Shown here: positions 7,062 to 15,660 of the stretch, in pieces
Numbering within the stretch: position 1 is the first letter of the stretch
Layout of the letters: each line of letters begins with the position of its first letter
Translations under genes and position numbers: made by a program
Assembly (NCBI GenBank): GCA_000381585.1
Contig: KB906735.1
Span: 1 to 64,000 of the forward strand
DNA: 64,000 bases
Direction of reading: 5' to 3'
Source: Acidobacteriaceae bacterium KBS 83
Lineage (GTDB): Bacteria > Acidobacteriota > Terriglobia > Terriglobales > Acidobacteriaceae
Notes under the pieces: model-generated
What the model was told of the DNA's origin: nothing
Database searches by the model: none
The model's input: only the letters and a program-made list of their open reading frames with translations

Positions 7062-7904
7062 TTAGAAAGAGAACTCCAGCCCGGCCAGGGCCCCTTTCTG
7101 CGTCAGAGTCAGCCCAATTCGATCGGAGCTAGTGTTGACGTGGAGGTTCGAAGCCAGAGCATATCCCGCACGCGCGCTTATATGGTTCTTGAGAATTGGG
7201 ACCCCGACGGTCCCCGTCGTAGAAATGTAGTCTCCGTATCCGAAGAGATACATGCCCTGCAGATTACCGGTTACGAAGAGACGGGGAAGCAGGTACACCC
7301 GGACATCAGGTCCGGCGACGGGGATGGGTGCTAGCAGCGATCCTGTTGCCCTCATGGCTGGATGCACAACTCCCCCGCTGGTTTGTGCCAAAGCACTGAC
7401 GGTCGCAGATGTGTCGTAGAAATTTATTTGCCCGGACAATCCGATATGACCCCACTGGCGCCGGATGAAATCGTACTGGTACCCCACTGCAAAGGCATTC
7501 GCCTTGATCTCTCCCGTGGCAGTCAGGCCCGCGCTAAACGTCTGGCCCTGAAAAACAATGGTTCGCTGGAGGGCGACAGTCTTCGTGTGATCGAAGGGGG
7601 CAACCAAAAGGATTAGATGGTTCTTATGGGTAAACTTCCAGTCAAACCTGCCAAAGAAGGTGGAGTAATTATTGAAGCCGATATCTCCTTGCAGATCGAA
7701 GGATCCGCTTTTATTAGTTCCGTAGATTGTGCCCGTCGGCTGCGAATAAAACCAAAATGTTTCCGCCTTCAGTTTGTATGAGTCACGTTCCTCCTCTTGA
7801 GCTGCAGCGAACTGTGGCATCAACCCGCCGATTAGGAGAAGAAATAGACTCACCCTGAAGCACATGCGGCGAACGTTTCCTGTGACCAATTCCCGCAATG
7901 CCAT
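7062..7904 (-). CDS. Exported outer-membrane beta-barrel-like protein
   Basis: A signal peptide (FLLLIGGLMPQFAAAQ) precedes alternating-residue strands such as GRFDWKFTHKNHLILLVAP and FAVGYQYDFIRRQWGHIGL. The chain ends in ...LAGLEFSF, the terminal Phe typical of BAM-inserted barrels. Starts at 7925, 7904 and 7865 are possible. I chose 7904 (GAGG six bases upstream), but 7865 would put the signal peptide at the very N-terminus. The gene lies 125 bp downstream of the sulfatase on the same strand and may be co-expressed. The function is unknown; a porin-like or lipid A-associated barrel is possible. Confidence 0.7.
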   Translation of the reverse strand: MALRELVTGNVRRMCFRVSLFLLLIGGLMPQFAAAQEEERDSYKLKAETFWFYSQPTGTIYGTNKSGSFDLQGDIGFNNYSTFFGRFDWKFTHKNHLILLVAPFDHTKTVALQRTIVFQGQTFSAGLTATGEIKANAFAVGYQYDFIRRQWGHIGLSGQINFYDTSATVSALAQTSGGVVHPAMRATGSLLAPIPVAGPDVRVYLLPRLFVTGNLQGMYLFGYGDYISTTGTVGVPILKNHISARAGYALASNLHVNTSSDRIGLTLTQKGALAGLEFSF

Positions 7905-7988
7905 ATCGCGCCTCGCTACCTTCATCAGGGATTGCGACCCGTTACAGAGGGGATTCGGAGCAAAAGCCCTACGCAATGAATTCATATT

Positions 7989-8011
7989 GGGCGGCCGATT
8001 GCGAGCCGCCC
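7989..8011 (-). terminator. GC-rich hairpin between sulfatase and barrel gene
   Basis: GGGCGGC and GCCGCCC form a perfect 7-bp stem with a 9-base loop, 18 bp after the sulfatase stop. On the minus strand it is followed by AATATGAATTC, which is not a T-run. It may attenuate read-through into the barrel gene rather than end transcription fully. Confidence 0.45.
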
Positions 8012-8029
8012 ACCATGAATGTCGTTCCG

Positions 8030-9691
8030 TTACTCACTGGGGCCTTTGGAAGCTGCTTCCGCCTGCGCCATCTTTTTCGCCATCTCCGCTTTGACTGCGT
8101 CAAGGTTAAAGCTGGCGCCCCGTTGCATCGGCGGGTAATCGAGGAACGTTTGGAGTTCCTTGGCCACTGTCTGCTGGACGAATACAAAACGCCAGAATTG
8201 GTACTTGAACCAGTCGAAGTATTGCTGGCCCCCTTCTTTCGTCCCGTTGTTGGGCCAGCCTGTACGCTCGAAGGGATCAAGACGCAGGTTGGTGATGTAG
8301 GGCACGTCGGGATGGGTCTTGTCGCCCACCCAGCCCTGCGGCTGGTCAATGAATCGGAACTTGTAATCGTCAATGCGGAGCGCGCCAACCGTGCTTTCGC
8401 CGAGGTAGAAGATCTCATGACGCGCGGACGGCCCTTTTCCAGTGATGGCGTCCATTTGGTTATAGCCATCCAGATGATTCTTGTACGTGCGGTCACCAAT
8501 CTTTTTACCTGCCAGCAATTCCTGGGTGATGTTCGGATTGCCGGCGGCAGCGGCGAAGGTAGGCAACCAGTCCAGACCGGAGAATATGCCGTTCTGCACG
8601 GAGTCCGCGGGTACGTGACCGGGCCAGCGAAGGATGCAAGGCACGCGGAAGCCGCCTTCCATGACGGTTCCTTTAGATTGCGCGAATGGGGTCTGACCGC
8701 CATCGGGCCAGGTGAAGACTTCGGTGCCGTTGTCGGTGCTGAACACCACGATCGTGTTTTCGTCCTCTCCTATGTCCTTCAGCTTCTTCATCACGAGGCC
8801 GATATCATCGTCCAACTGCGCCATGCCGGCTTCTTCTTCTGACCATCCATTCTCTGCGTTCCGCATCGCTTCATACTTCGGCGAGAGATGCGTGACGATG
8901 TGCATGCGGGTCGGGTTAAGCCAGACGAAGAAGGGCTTGCCGTCTCTCTTCGCCTTATCAACGAAATTGAGGGACATGTCGCGAATTTCATCATCTACAG
9001 TTTCCATCCGCTTGGGATAGAGCGTGCCGGCGTCCTCAATCTTCTGTTTGCCGATTGGTCCCCAGCGGGGCATTTCCGTCTTGTCATCCGTGTCGGTAGC
9101 CCAGCAATGCACCATATTGCGGGGGCCGACCTGATTCAGAAGGTTTTGCGGATAGTTGGGGTGCGCAGGGTCTTCCATCGCATCAAGGTGATACAGATAG
9201 CCGAAGAATTCGTCGAAGCCATGAACGCAGGGCAGGAATTCATTTTTGTCGCCGAGATGGTTCTTGCCGAACTGGCCGGTGGCGTAACCCATCGACTTCA
9301 GAACTGTTGCTATGGTCACTGCCTCGGCGGGCAAGCCAGTCGGCGCGCCAGCCTGGCCCACGGTGGTCATGCCGGTGCGGATGGGAAGCTCGCCGGTGAT
9401 GAAGTTGGCGCGGCCCGCTGTGCAACTGGCCTCGGCGTAGTAGTCGGTGAAGAGCATGCCCTCCTTGGCCATCTTGTCAAGATTCGGTGTCCTGCCGGCC
9501 ATCATGCCGCGGTGGTAGGCGCCGATGTTCCACATCCCGATGTCATCGCCCATGATGAAGAGGATGTTGGGTTTCTTGGCGTCTGCCGCGGGCGCATATG
9601 CTGCGGCACTCGGGGTTGCACTAACGAGAAAAATGCTCGAGAAGGCAAGCACTCCCAGCGCCAGTCTTAGAAACTTCGCTCTAATTTCCAT
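8030..9691 (-). CDS. Secreted sulfatase (arylsulfatase family)
   Basis: This 553-residue alkaline-phosphatase-superfamily hydrolase cleaves sulfate esters. A signal peptide covers residues 1-31. NILFIMGDD (Asp49, Asp50) gives the metal ligands. SCTAGR has Cys90 in C-x-A-x-R, the motif converted to formylglycine by a sulfatase-modifying enzyme. FSTDNGTEVFTWPDGG and GGFRVPCILRWPG complete the family signature. The formylglycine-generating enzyme is not in the window. The start follows AGGAGAG. Substrate is unknown; a role in degrading sulfated polysaccharide or scavenging sulfate is inferred from the family. Confidence 0.92.
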   Translation of the reverse strand: MEIRAKFLRLALGVLAFSSIFLVSATPSAAAYAPAADAKKPNILFIMGDDIGMWNIGAYHRGMMAGRTPNLDKMAKEGMLFTDYYAEASCTAGRANFITGELPIRTGMTTVGQAGAPTGLPAEAVTIATVLKSMGYATGQFGKNHLGDKNEFLPCVHGFDEFFGYLYHLDAMEDPAHPNYPQNLLNQVGPRNMVHCWATDTDDKTEMPRWGPIGKQKIEDAGTLYPKRMETVDDEIRDMSLNFVDKAKRDGKPFFVWLNPTRMHIVTHLSPKYEAMRNAENGWSEEEAGMAQLDDDIGLVMKKLKDIGEDENTIVVFSTDNGTEVFTWPDGGQTPFAQSKGTVMEGGFRVPCILRWPGHVPADSVQNGIFSGLDWLPTFAAAAGNPNITQELLAGKKIGDRTYKNHLDGYNQMDAITGKGPSARHEIFYLGESTVGALRIDDYKFRFIDQPQGWVGDKTHPDVPYITNLRLDPFERTGWPNNGTKEGGQQYFDWFKYQFWRFVFVQQTVAKELQTFLDYPPMQRGASFNLDAVKAEMAKKMAQAEAASKGPSE

Positions 9692-10158
9692 TCGTCTCTC
9701 CTTGCGAGGTTAGCGGCACTAGATCGTATGCTCCGTTCCATCGGCGGCCTTTACGACCGTTGGGTTGGGATTCCTGTCTACAGAATGAGCGCCCCAGCGG
9801 CCAGCAAGCCTCACGTCGCTTGAATAGGATTAAGATCCGCGTGCTCCTTCCGGATCTCGTAGTCCTGGAGCTTGTACCCGGTCCCATCTCACTACGCGGC
9901 GAAGGGTGCTGGGAACTGTCAATTGTGATAGGTGGAAGCGAGTTTTTTCTTAGCAACGGTGGGCGACACTCTGGATACTGGTGCAGTGTTCGAGAGAGAC
10001 AAATATCTCGTCAGGGCCACAGAACTGTCACATGTACCAGTAGCGCATTCGGTCGAAGATTCCTATTATCCCAACTGGCGAGCGAACGCGGGCGTTCAAG
10101 TGGGCTAGGGTGTGCATTACGCAGGTAGAGTCAAGCGGCCCTCAAAAGGAGAAGGAAT
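9692..10158. other. Intergenic region between divergent genes, nothing recognised
   Basis: This is 467 bp between the leftward sulfatase and the rightward DUF4136 gene, so it should hold both promoters. I see no coding sequence with a recognisable motif and no clear structured RNA. A strong AAGGAGAAGG ribosome-binding site lies just before 10159. Confidence 0.35.
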
Positions 10159-10698
10159 ATGCGAGAGCGAGTCCAGAGCGGTATAGCAAGGATTGGTATG
10201 GTGTGTGCACTAGGGCTCATAGCCTGCACCGTAATGCTCGGGCAGGAAGTGAAATCAAATGCTATGCCGGGCGTTGATTTTTCGAAGTACCACACATATA
10301 AGTGGGTGCTGATCGCGGGTGGATCACATCCAAACCAAATCGCCGATGCGGAAATCAAGCAGGCGGTAGATGCGCAACTGCAGGCAAAGGGCCTCACCAA
10401 GACAGACAACGACAAGGCCGATCTGTTGGTTGGTTACCAGGTCGCGGTCGATCAACAAAAACAATGGAATGCTTATGGTGGGGGGGGATTCCGCTTCGGA
10501 GGCGGTATGGCAAGCGCGACTAGTTCAACCATCGACATTGGCAGTCTCGTCCTCGACATGTATGACCCTACTAGTAAGCAGCTTGTTTGGACGGGTACCG
10601 CAACAAAGACCATTGACTCCAGTGGCAACCAGCAGAAGAACCAGAAGAACCTTGACAAGGCTATGGAGAAGCTATTGAAGAAGTTTCCTCCAAAGTAA
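10159..10698 (+). CDS. DUF4136 family exported protein
   Basis: This 179-residue protein has an N-terminal hydrophobic segment containing ALGLIACTVMLG; the Cys could be a lipobox cysteine but is not ideal. VDFSKYHTYKWV is the characteristic DUF4136 opening, followed by IKQAVDAQLQAKGLTK, ADLLVGYQVAV, and the closing strands LVLDMYDPTSKQLVWTGTA with a Lys-rich amphipathic helix (NLDKAMEKLLKKFPPK). DUF4136 proteins are envelope lipoproteins of unknown role. A glycine-rich loop (YGGGGFRFGGGM) sits mid-protein. Confidence 0.85.
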   Translation: MRERVQSGIARIGMVCALGLIACTVMLGQEVKSNAMPGVDFSKYHTYKWVLIAGGSHPNQIADAEIKQAVDAQLQAKGLTKTDNDKADLLVGYQVAVDQQKQWNAYGGGGFRFGGGMASATSSTIDIGSLVLDMYDPTSKQLVWTGTATKTIDSSGNQQKNQKNLDKAMEKLLKKFPPK

Positions 10699-10921
10699 AC
10701 GCTTCCGCGCGTATGCCTGATCCAAATTCTCAACCGTCCCGAATTCCAAGGCTCTGAAGCAGCGACACTCGGGAATCCCGACCTCCCCAAGCGATGTGAA
10801 TGGAATCTTTGAAAACTATTGATTTATCGGACTTGCGGGCTGCTGCGCTTGGTGTGCCTTTACTGCCGACGCGCCCGTAATGTATACGAGTGGACAGCAA
10901 AATCGGACCAGGAGGTCTGCG

Positions 10922-11365
10922 ATGACGAGTCGTTCGAAGCGGTTAAGAGGGTTGCTGGCAGGGGTGTTTGTTCTGGCCGTCGCTTTTGCCTGGCAGAGTG
11001 CTGGGGCCGAGGATGTGGCTCACGCAGTCAGCGGAATTGTGAAGAGTGTTGATAAAGACACAAAGACTATGGTCGTCAAGGCGGATGACGGTACGGAACA
11101 CACGATTAAGTACACGGATCAAACAGTCGTGAAGGGTGCCAAGGCCACCGGCAAAGGTGTGGAGAAGGGTGCCACGGACACCGGCACAGCTGTGGAGAAA
11201 GGTGCCAAGGACACCGGCAAAGGTGTGGAGAAGGGCAGCGTAGACACCTACATGTCCGCCAAGGTAGGCACAAGGGTCACCGTAAAGTACACGGAAAAGG
11301 GTGGCGAGAAGACGGCGGTCGGTGTAAAAGACGCCGGTAAGGCAACGGCGAAAGCAGTCGATTAA
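10922..11365 (+). CDS. Exported small protein with 11-residue Lys/Gly repeats
   Basis: The start at 10922 follows AGGAGGT with good spacing and gives 147 residues. A signal peptide ending SAGAED precedes a small beta domain (VSGIVKSVDKDTKTMVVKAD, like DUF5666-type OB folds). Its strands are interrupted by three 11-residue units of the form KGAKDTGKGVE (11132-11230) plus a partial fourth. The domain resumes at VGTRVTVKYTEKGGEKTAVG. The repeats look amphipathic and basic. The gene ends 6 bp before the convergent DUF2950 stop. Function is unknown. Confidence 0.72.
   Translation: MTSRSKRLRGLLAGVFVLAVAFAWQSAGAEDVAHAVSGIVKSVDKDTKTMVVKADDGTEHTIKYTDQTVVKGAKATGKGVEKGATDTGTAVEKGAKDTGKGVEKGSVDTYMSAKVGTRVTVKYTEKGGEKTAVGVKDAGKATAKAVD
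11132..11248 (+). repeat. 33-bp in-frame tandem repeats
   Basis: Three 33-bp units (11132-11164, 11165-11197, 11198-11230) and a partial fourth lie inside the coding sequence. Units 1 and 3 are nearly identical (GGTGCCAAGG...ACCGGCAAAG), which suggests recent expansion by slippage or unequal crossing over. The period is 11 codons, so copy-number change would keep the frame. Confidence 0.85.
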
Positions 11366-11371
11366 CGCTCC

Positions 11372-12352
11372 TCAATTGAAGGCTTCTGTGGCGAGTGCAC
11401 CGCTCCAGCCGTCTCCTGGGTTGTATTGCGCCATGGCGGCGCCGAGATCTGTCGTCTTTTCGCCCAAGTCCTTTTGATAGACGGTACCGTCCTTGCCGAC
11501 GATGAATGTCATGATTCCCGAATTCCTGTATTCCGCAGGATATGCGAGGACAGCGAATCCGCCTGTCAGCTTCCCGTTCGCCATGTAGTCCTTCGCGCCA
11601 CCTTGCGCTTGATCACCTTGCTTAGTCAGGATCCGGAAATAATAGCCATTGAATGGCTGCGGCTTTTCGCCAGCGTTTGTATAACCAGCGGCCTTCGCGA
11701 AGACAACCAGTTGCCCGAGGGGGCTCGGAGCCTGGCCCTCCGGAACTTGCCAATACAGCCCGTTCTGCTTGCCCTCGTCGCTGACAAACTTTTGAGCGTA
11801 TTGCTTAACCTTGTCGCCGTCGTGAATCTGGTTGAAATATTGGCGCTCGGCGTCAACGGTGGCAGCGCAGGCGGCGATCGCCGTCAACTCGCCTTTGCCG
11901 ATGCGGCGTGCAAGGATCTCGTCCTTGCCTGCTGCCGTGTCGAACGACCATTGCCCGGCGGGATTTCGCCCCAATGGAATTGGAAACGGATAGTTGTCCG
12001 CCCCAACATAGAGAATTTCGCCGCCCACCTTGATGTCTCGCCAGCGGTTCATCTGGCCATAAGCAGCAACGAAGTCCTGCAAAGCATTCTTGTCCTTCAC
12101 CGCATCCCCGGAGAACAGGACGTCTCTACCGTCGGGACCAAAGATCGCCAATAACGCGCCATTCTCGCCTGACTTGGCAGCTTCGAAAAGCGCGGTACCG
12201 GCTGCTGCAGGCGATGCAAAGGTTCTCTGGGCGGCGGGCTTGGATTCGTCTGCTTTTTTGCAGGAAGCGAGAGAGACGATTAGCGCGACCATCATTATCC
12301 AAAGCACAAAATCTGTGCCTTGAGTCCTGTGTGCCCAACCACGATGAGACAT
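11372..12352 (-). CDS. DUF2950 family lipoprotein
   Basis: This 326-residue protein has a hydrophobic N-terminal segment and lipobox SLASC (Cys near residue 31). ALFEAAKSGENGALLAIFGPDG and the ending YNPGDGWSGA are typical of DUF2950, as is the central NGYYFRILTKQGDQAQGG. This family is commonly found beside DUF3300, as here. Both are envelope proteins with no assigned reaction. The start follows GGAGG. Confidence 0.9.
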   Translation of the reverse strand: MSHRGWAHRTQGTDFVLWIMMVALIVSLASCKKADESKPAAQRTFASPAAAGTALFEAAKSGENGALLAIFGPDGRDVLFSGDAVKDKNALQDFVAAYGQMNRWRDIKVGGEILYVGADNYPFPIPLGRNPAGQWSFDTAAGKDEILARRIGKGELTAIAACAATVDAERQYFNQIHDGDKVKQYAQKFVSDEGKQNGLYWQVPEGQAPSPLGQLVVFAKAAGYTNAGEKPQPFNGYYFRILTKQGDQAQGGAKDYMANGKLTGGFAVLAYPAEYRNSGIMTFIVGKDGTVYQKDLGEKTTDLGAAMAQYNPGDGWSGALATEAFN

Positions 12353-12413
12353 ACTCGTTCCTCCAAACCTGTCCGTTTCCCCAAATTTCTCTCACGTCAT
12401 ATCGCGGTGGACT

Positions 12414-13613
12414 TCAACGTCGAAAACCGCCGCCTCCGAAGCCGCCTCCCCCGAATCGGCCGCCACTGAAGCCACTGGAACGCATGCTTCCCCAGCCGCG
12501 ACCACTATCTGCTCTCGAAGACCAGCCGCCGGATCCACCGGAGTGACTGTCCATGCCGCTAAAAGCAGTCGATCGTCCGGCCCCCGAATTGTCGTGCTGT
12601 GCCCAGGAATTGGACCCCGAGGAACGATCGGCGTTGAGGTTCTGGGCATTATTACGGTTGACGTTGACCGTGTTTCCGCTCACATTCTTGTTGTATGTGT
12701 TTCCGCCTCGATAGTTGTTGTAGTTATTACCAGAGTGGTTGTAAGCATTGTTGTAGCCATAGCTGTTGTGATAACCACCGTTGTAGTAGCCGCCGTGCCA
12801 GGCTGAGTTTCCGTAATATCCTCCGCCGTGATAAATAACCGCCGTGCCGTGCCAGCCACAATTCCAACTGCTATAACCCCAACCACAACACCCGCCGCTC
12901 ATCATCGCGCCAACCGCGATTCCCGCCCCGAACGAAAGCGCGCTGGCCGCCACTAGGTCTCCGGTAGAGTATGCAGGGGCAACATAGCTGGGAACCACAT
13001 AGGGATAACCGTAAATCACCGCGGGGTTGTACTCCGGAACGTAGACAACTTGAGGGTTCGCGGATTGAATGACGATCGTCTGCGGCGACTGTTCCACGAC
13101 CTTGATTTGTGAGGTTGACTTGAGATTACCCTTCGCTTTCGCTTGCGCACGCAAGGTCTGAACGGCTGCCATTACATCCGCTGACTGGTCGTGATAGGCC
13201 TCTCCCAGCGATGAGGTCCAGGTCAGATTTTTAGCCATGTTATCGAGCACCGACGGAAACTGCGTGAGCGCCTTCACGCTCGGATCCCAGGTTTGCTTGT
13301 CAACGGCCTGCATCAGCGAGCTTCCTGTCAGACTCTTGTTTTGCTCCAGCCAATAATTGGCAATTGCTACCTGGTCCGGAAAAGTCGAGGCCGCAAGCAC
13401 CTGGGCCACGAGCGCATCCGGATACAACGCAATGGGCGCAACCAAGGATTGCAACTCGCTCGCACTCCTGGGCGCCGTTTCCGTGGCACTCCCGGCTCCA
13501 TTCACAGGAGTTGAGCCCGAAGCCTGGTATCCGTATGCACACTGTAAGGGGACCGTGACAGCGCTGACGCTAAGCACGACCGACAGGATCTTCTTTGCAT
13601 CTTTGTTGCTCAT
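12414..13613 (-). CDS. DUF3300 family exported protein with Gly/Asn/Tyr-rich tail
   Basis: This is a 399-residue protein with an N-terminal signal segment. Residues 50-190 are the DUF3300 domain: LVAPIALYPDALVAQVLAAS, VDKQTWDPSVKALTQFPSVL, and VVYVPEYNPAVIYGYP. A glycine zipper-like hydrophobic segment follows (ALSFGAGIAVGAMMSGG). The C-terminal 150 residues are low-complexity, rich in G, N, Y, S and H (GGYYNGGYHNSYGYNNAYNH), and end in Gly/Phe/Arg repeats. It sits upstream of DUF2950 on the same strand with a 61-bp gap, so the two probably form an operon. The tail could be surface-exposed or adhesive; this is inference. Confidence 0.88.
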   Translation of the reverse strand: MSNKDAKKILSVVLSVSAVTVPLQCAYGYQASGSTPVNGAGSATETAPRSASELQSLVAPIALYPDALVAQVLAASTFPDQVAIANYWLEQNKSLTGSSLMQAVDKQTWDPSVKALTQFPSVLDNMAKNLTWTSSLGEAYHDQSADVMAAVQTLRAQAKAKGNLKSTSQIKVVEQSPQTIVIQSANPQVVYVPEYNPAVIYGYPYVVPSYVAPAYSTGDLVAASALSFGAGIAVGAMMSGGCCGWGYSSWNCGWHGTAVIYHGGGYYGNSAWHGGYYNGGYHNSYGYNNAYNHSGNNYNNYRGGNTYNKNVSGNTVNVNRNNAQNLNADRSSGSNSWAQHDNSGAGRSTAFSGMDSHSGGSGGWSSRADSGRGWGSMRSSGFSGGRFGGGGFGGGGFRR

Positions 13614-13783
13614 AGCTTGACTCCAGGTTGATGTTAGTCGCCATATTGTTGCCGTCCCATCAACGGCGGTTTCTGAGAAGTGCGCGGGACCTGAGTCTCG
13701 TCGTTTTCGACTATCTGGCGACTAGGGATGATGAGGCATGGCAAGCATCCAGTTCATGCGCCTCACGAGTTGACGGACGACAG

Positions 13784-14284
13784 TCACTTGCCATCGGTCA
13801 CAATCAGCTTCGCATAGCCTGTCCCACACATTCCGTAGATTGCTCCCGATCGGCAAGCACCAGCGGAATACTTGAAACAACCAGTTCGTTTCGCCACAAC
13901 CGAGACAGAGCGGTCGGAGCCACCGATGATAGCCCCACCTGGGTCAAATGGAGATGAAGTGCCGACATCGACAACGAAGCCATTCTCTTTTTCGGTGCTG
14001 ATCCACTTAACCGTTGTCCCAACCTTCACGCAGAAAAGTGCATTCGGCTTAGCATTCGAAATGCCAGGAGTTGAAGACGCCGCATTCGCAGTCCGCTTTA
14101 CGTCCACAGTGCACGGACTGGAAGCGGAGCCGCAGGTGTTGGCGGCGGTGCATAATTGCGCAGGGTTTGGCTCAGAACAAGCATGCTTGTCGCTCTTCGA
14201 CTGAGCGGTTGCGTTGCTCGGCAACGCGAGAAGCGTCAACAACATCGCAGAGCCTGCAATTGCCAGGGGTGATTGAAACGTCAT
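13784..14284 (-). CDS. Exported Cys-rich cupredoxin-like protein
   Basis: The start at 14284 (ATG, GAGG six bases upstream) gives 166 residues with a signal peptide ending SNATAQ. A cysteine-rich segment (CSEPNPAQLCTAANTCG) precedes a beta domain with VKVGTTVKWISTEKENGFVV and CFKYSAGACRSGAIYGMCG, then AKLIVTD. The strand order resembles plastocyanin-type folds, but the domain contains no His, so a normal type 1 copper site cannot form. Ten or so cysteines point to disulfide bonds. Function is unknown. Confidence 0.6.
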   Translation of the reverse strand: MTFQSPLAIAGSAMLLTLLALPSNATAQSKSDKHACSEPNPAQLCTAANTCGSASSPCTVDVKRTANAASSTPGISNAKPNALFCVKVGTTVKWISTEKENGFVVDVGTSSPFDPGGAIIGGSDRSVSVVAKRTGCFKYSAGACRSGAIYGMCGTGYAKLIVTDGK

Positions 14285-14385
14285 GATGCACCTCATTACC
14301 CGATTTTCAGAGAACCAATCCAGAAATTGACGTAGTCCGATTTCGTCGATCGGAGAGGCTACATTTGTCGAGCCCGAATGCCGTT

Positions 14386-14985
14386 CTAGTTCCCCGCCGT
14401 TCCCTTCCAATCGATGATGTCAGACAGCTTCCAGGCGTTTTCTCTCAGATCCCATTGCAATTCGCCCTGTTTATCGACGACGAGCTGGGCCGCCGGATAC
14501 ATAACGCCCGTGCTCTTGCTCTTGTCCTGATCGTTGATTTCGAGAATGCCCGCGGTAAGGTTGAAGGACATAGACTGGGTGTCATAGTAGGCTTCGCCGA
14601 ATCTGATCTGGCGATTAGTCAAAAAAACGATCTTTCGGCCCGTTGGTGTTGGAATCATCTTGATATAGGAGCAGTCATTACCGAGCGTCCCAGTGATCTC
14701 TACGTGGCCGACCGCTTTCATTCGCTGGAGTGCATTTGCAAGCCCCTGGTTCTGGCCCTTTTCGTACGCCTGGACGAGGATCTGTTTGTCTGCGGGAGTC
14801 GAGAACTCATAAATGTTCAGGGTCACACCAATAGTGGCCCCAAGCTGGGTGCCCGTTCCGTAAGCCTGGGCATCGATCGTCTCATACTTGTCTCTTGCGA
14901 AGCCGACCTGACTGCTCACCATCCATAGGCCCATCAAAAGCACAGCACCACTGACGATCCTTGCGATTCTAAGTTGTCCGTGCAT
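14386..14985 (-). CDS. Exported protein of unknown function
   Basis: This is a 199-residue protein with a signal peptide (VSGAVLLMGLWMVSSQVGFA) and a GGAG site 8 bases before ATG. The mature part contains QAYGTGTQLGATIGVTLNIY, a helical segment (LVQAYEKGQNQGLANALQRM) and beta strands near IVFLTNRQIRFGEAYYD. No catalytic motif is recognised. It lies 101 bp upstream of the cupredoxin-like gene on the same strand. Confidence 0.65.
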   Translation of the reverse strand: MHGQLRIARIVSGAVLLMGLWMVSSQVGFARDKYETIDAQAYGTGTQLGATIGVTLNIYEFSTPADKQILVQAYEKGQNQGLANALQRMKAVGHVEITGTLGNDCSYIKMIPTPTGRKIVFLTNRQIRFGEAYYDTQSMSFNLTAGILEINDQDKSKSTGVMYPAAQLVVDKQGELQWDLRENAWKLSDIIDWKGTAGN

Positions 14986-15209
14986 TCTTTTTCTCCGATC
15001 TTTGCTTTTAGCAGGCTCGGCGAAGCCGATGGATCAAGGCCGGGTAGGAAAACAGCTCGCCGCGTAAGTTCCGACTGAAAGAGCCCCGAAAGCAACCCGC
15101 CTTTCCAGGATCTCCATGGCACCCATTCCTGCGTTCGGGAAGAGCGCTCCCCTTCGAAGTCATTCAGCTGATTTCGAGGGCTGCACAAGAGCGTATCTGC
15201 AGGCTACGG

Positions 15210-15600
15210 GAGGTTGGAACTGGCATTTATGCCAGTTCTTTCTCGGCTGTCATGTCGGCGCTACGCCGAAAGCTTGGTCTGGGGTACGCCAGGAAGGCAA
15301 GATCGGATCGACGTGGAGGGAACTGGACGCCTGGATCAAGACCTTTTCCCAACCTCGGATGATGGCCTTGGAGGCGACGTTCTTCACGCGTGGATCTACG
15401 ATCTGCTTTCCCATGCGGAGAAGGTGAGGGCGGCGCACCCGCTATGCTGCGGGCCGCCGCCGCGGCCAAGAAGGAAAACGGCCGGATCGATTCCGGCAAG
15501 ATCGCCAACTGCCTATGCTACGCCTTCCTGCCGAGTGCCACATGGCGTCGGCCGAGAAGACCTCAGCCGACGAGATGATGCGTACGCCTATTTCCAAGCA
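15210..15600 (+). pseudogene. IS110-family transposase remnant
   Basis: Pieces of the DEDD-type N-terminal domain can be followed across three frame changes: ELDAWIKTFSQPRMMALEAT, then WIYDLLSHAEKVRAAHPL, then MLRAAAAAKKENGRIDSGKI, then ECHMAS. The RID..KIA motif and the order of blocks are those of IS110 transposases. The C-terminal Ser-containing domain is absent. No terminal repeats are expected for IS110, so element ends cannot be set. The rest of 14986-15660 has no gene. Confidence 0.75.
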
Positions 15601-15660
15601 GAGGAACTCGGAATGCAGTTCTTTGCGGTTCGATTTTCAAAACAAGCTTGAACACCCCAA

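Noticed and set aside
7898-9670. Long plus-strand open frames opposite the sulfatase and barrel genes
   Set aside because: They mirror strong coding sequence on the other strand, have no motif or ribosome-binding site, and follow the codon bias of the real genes.
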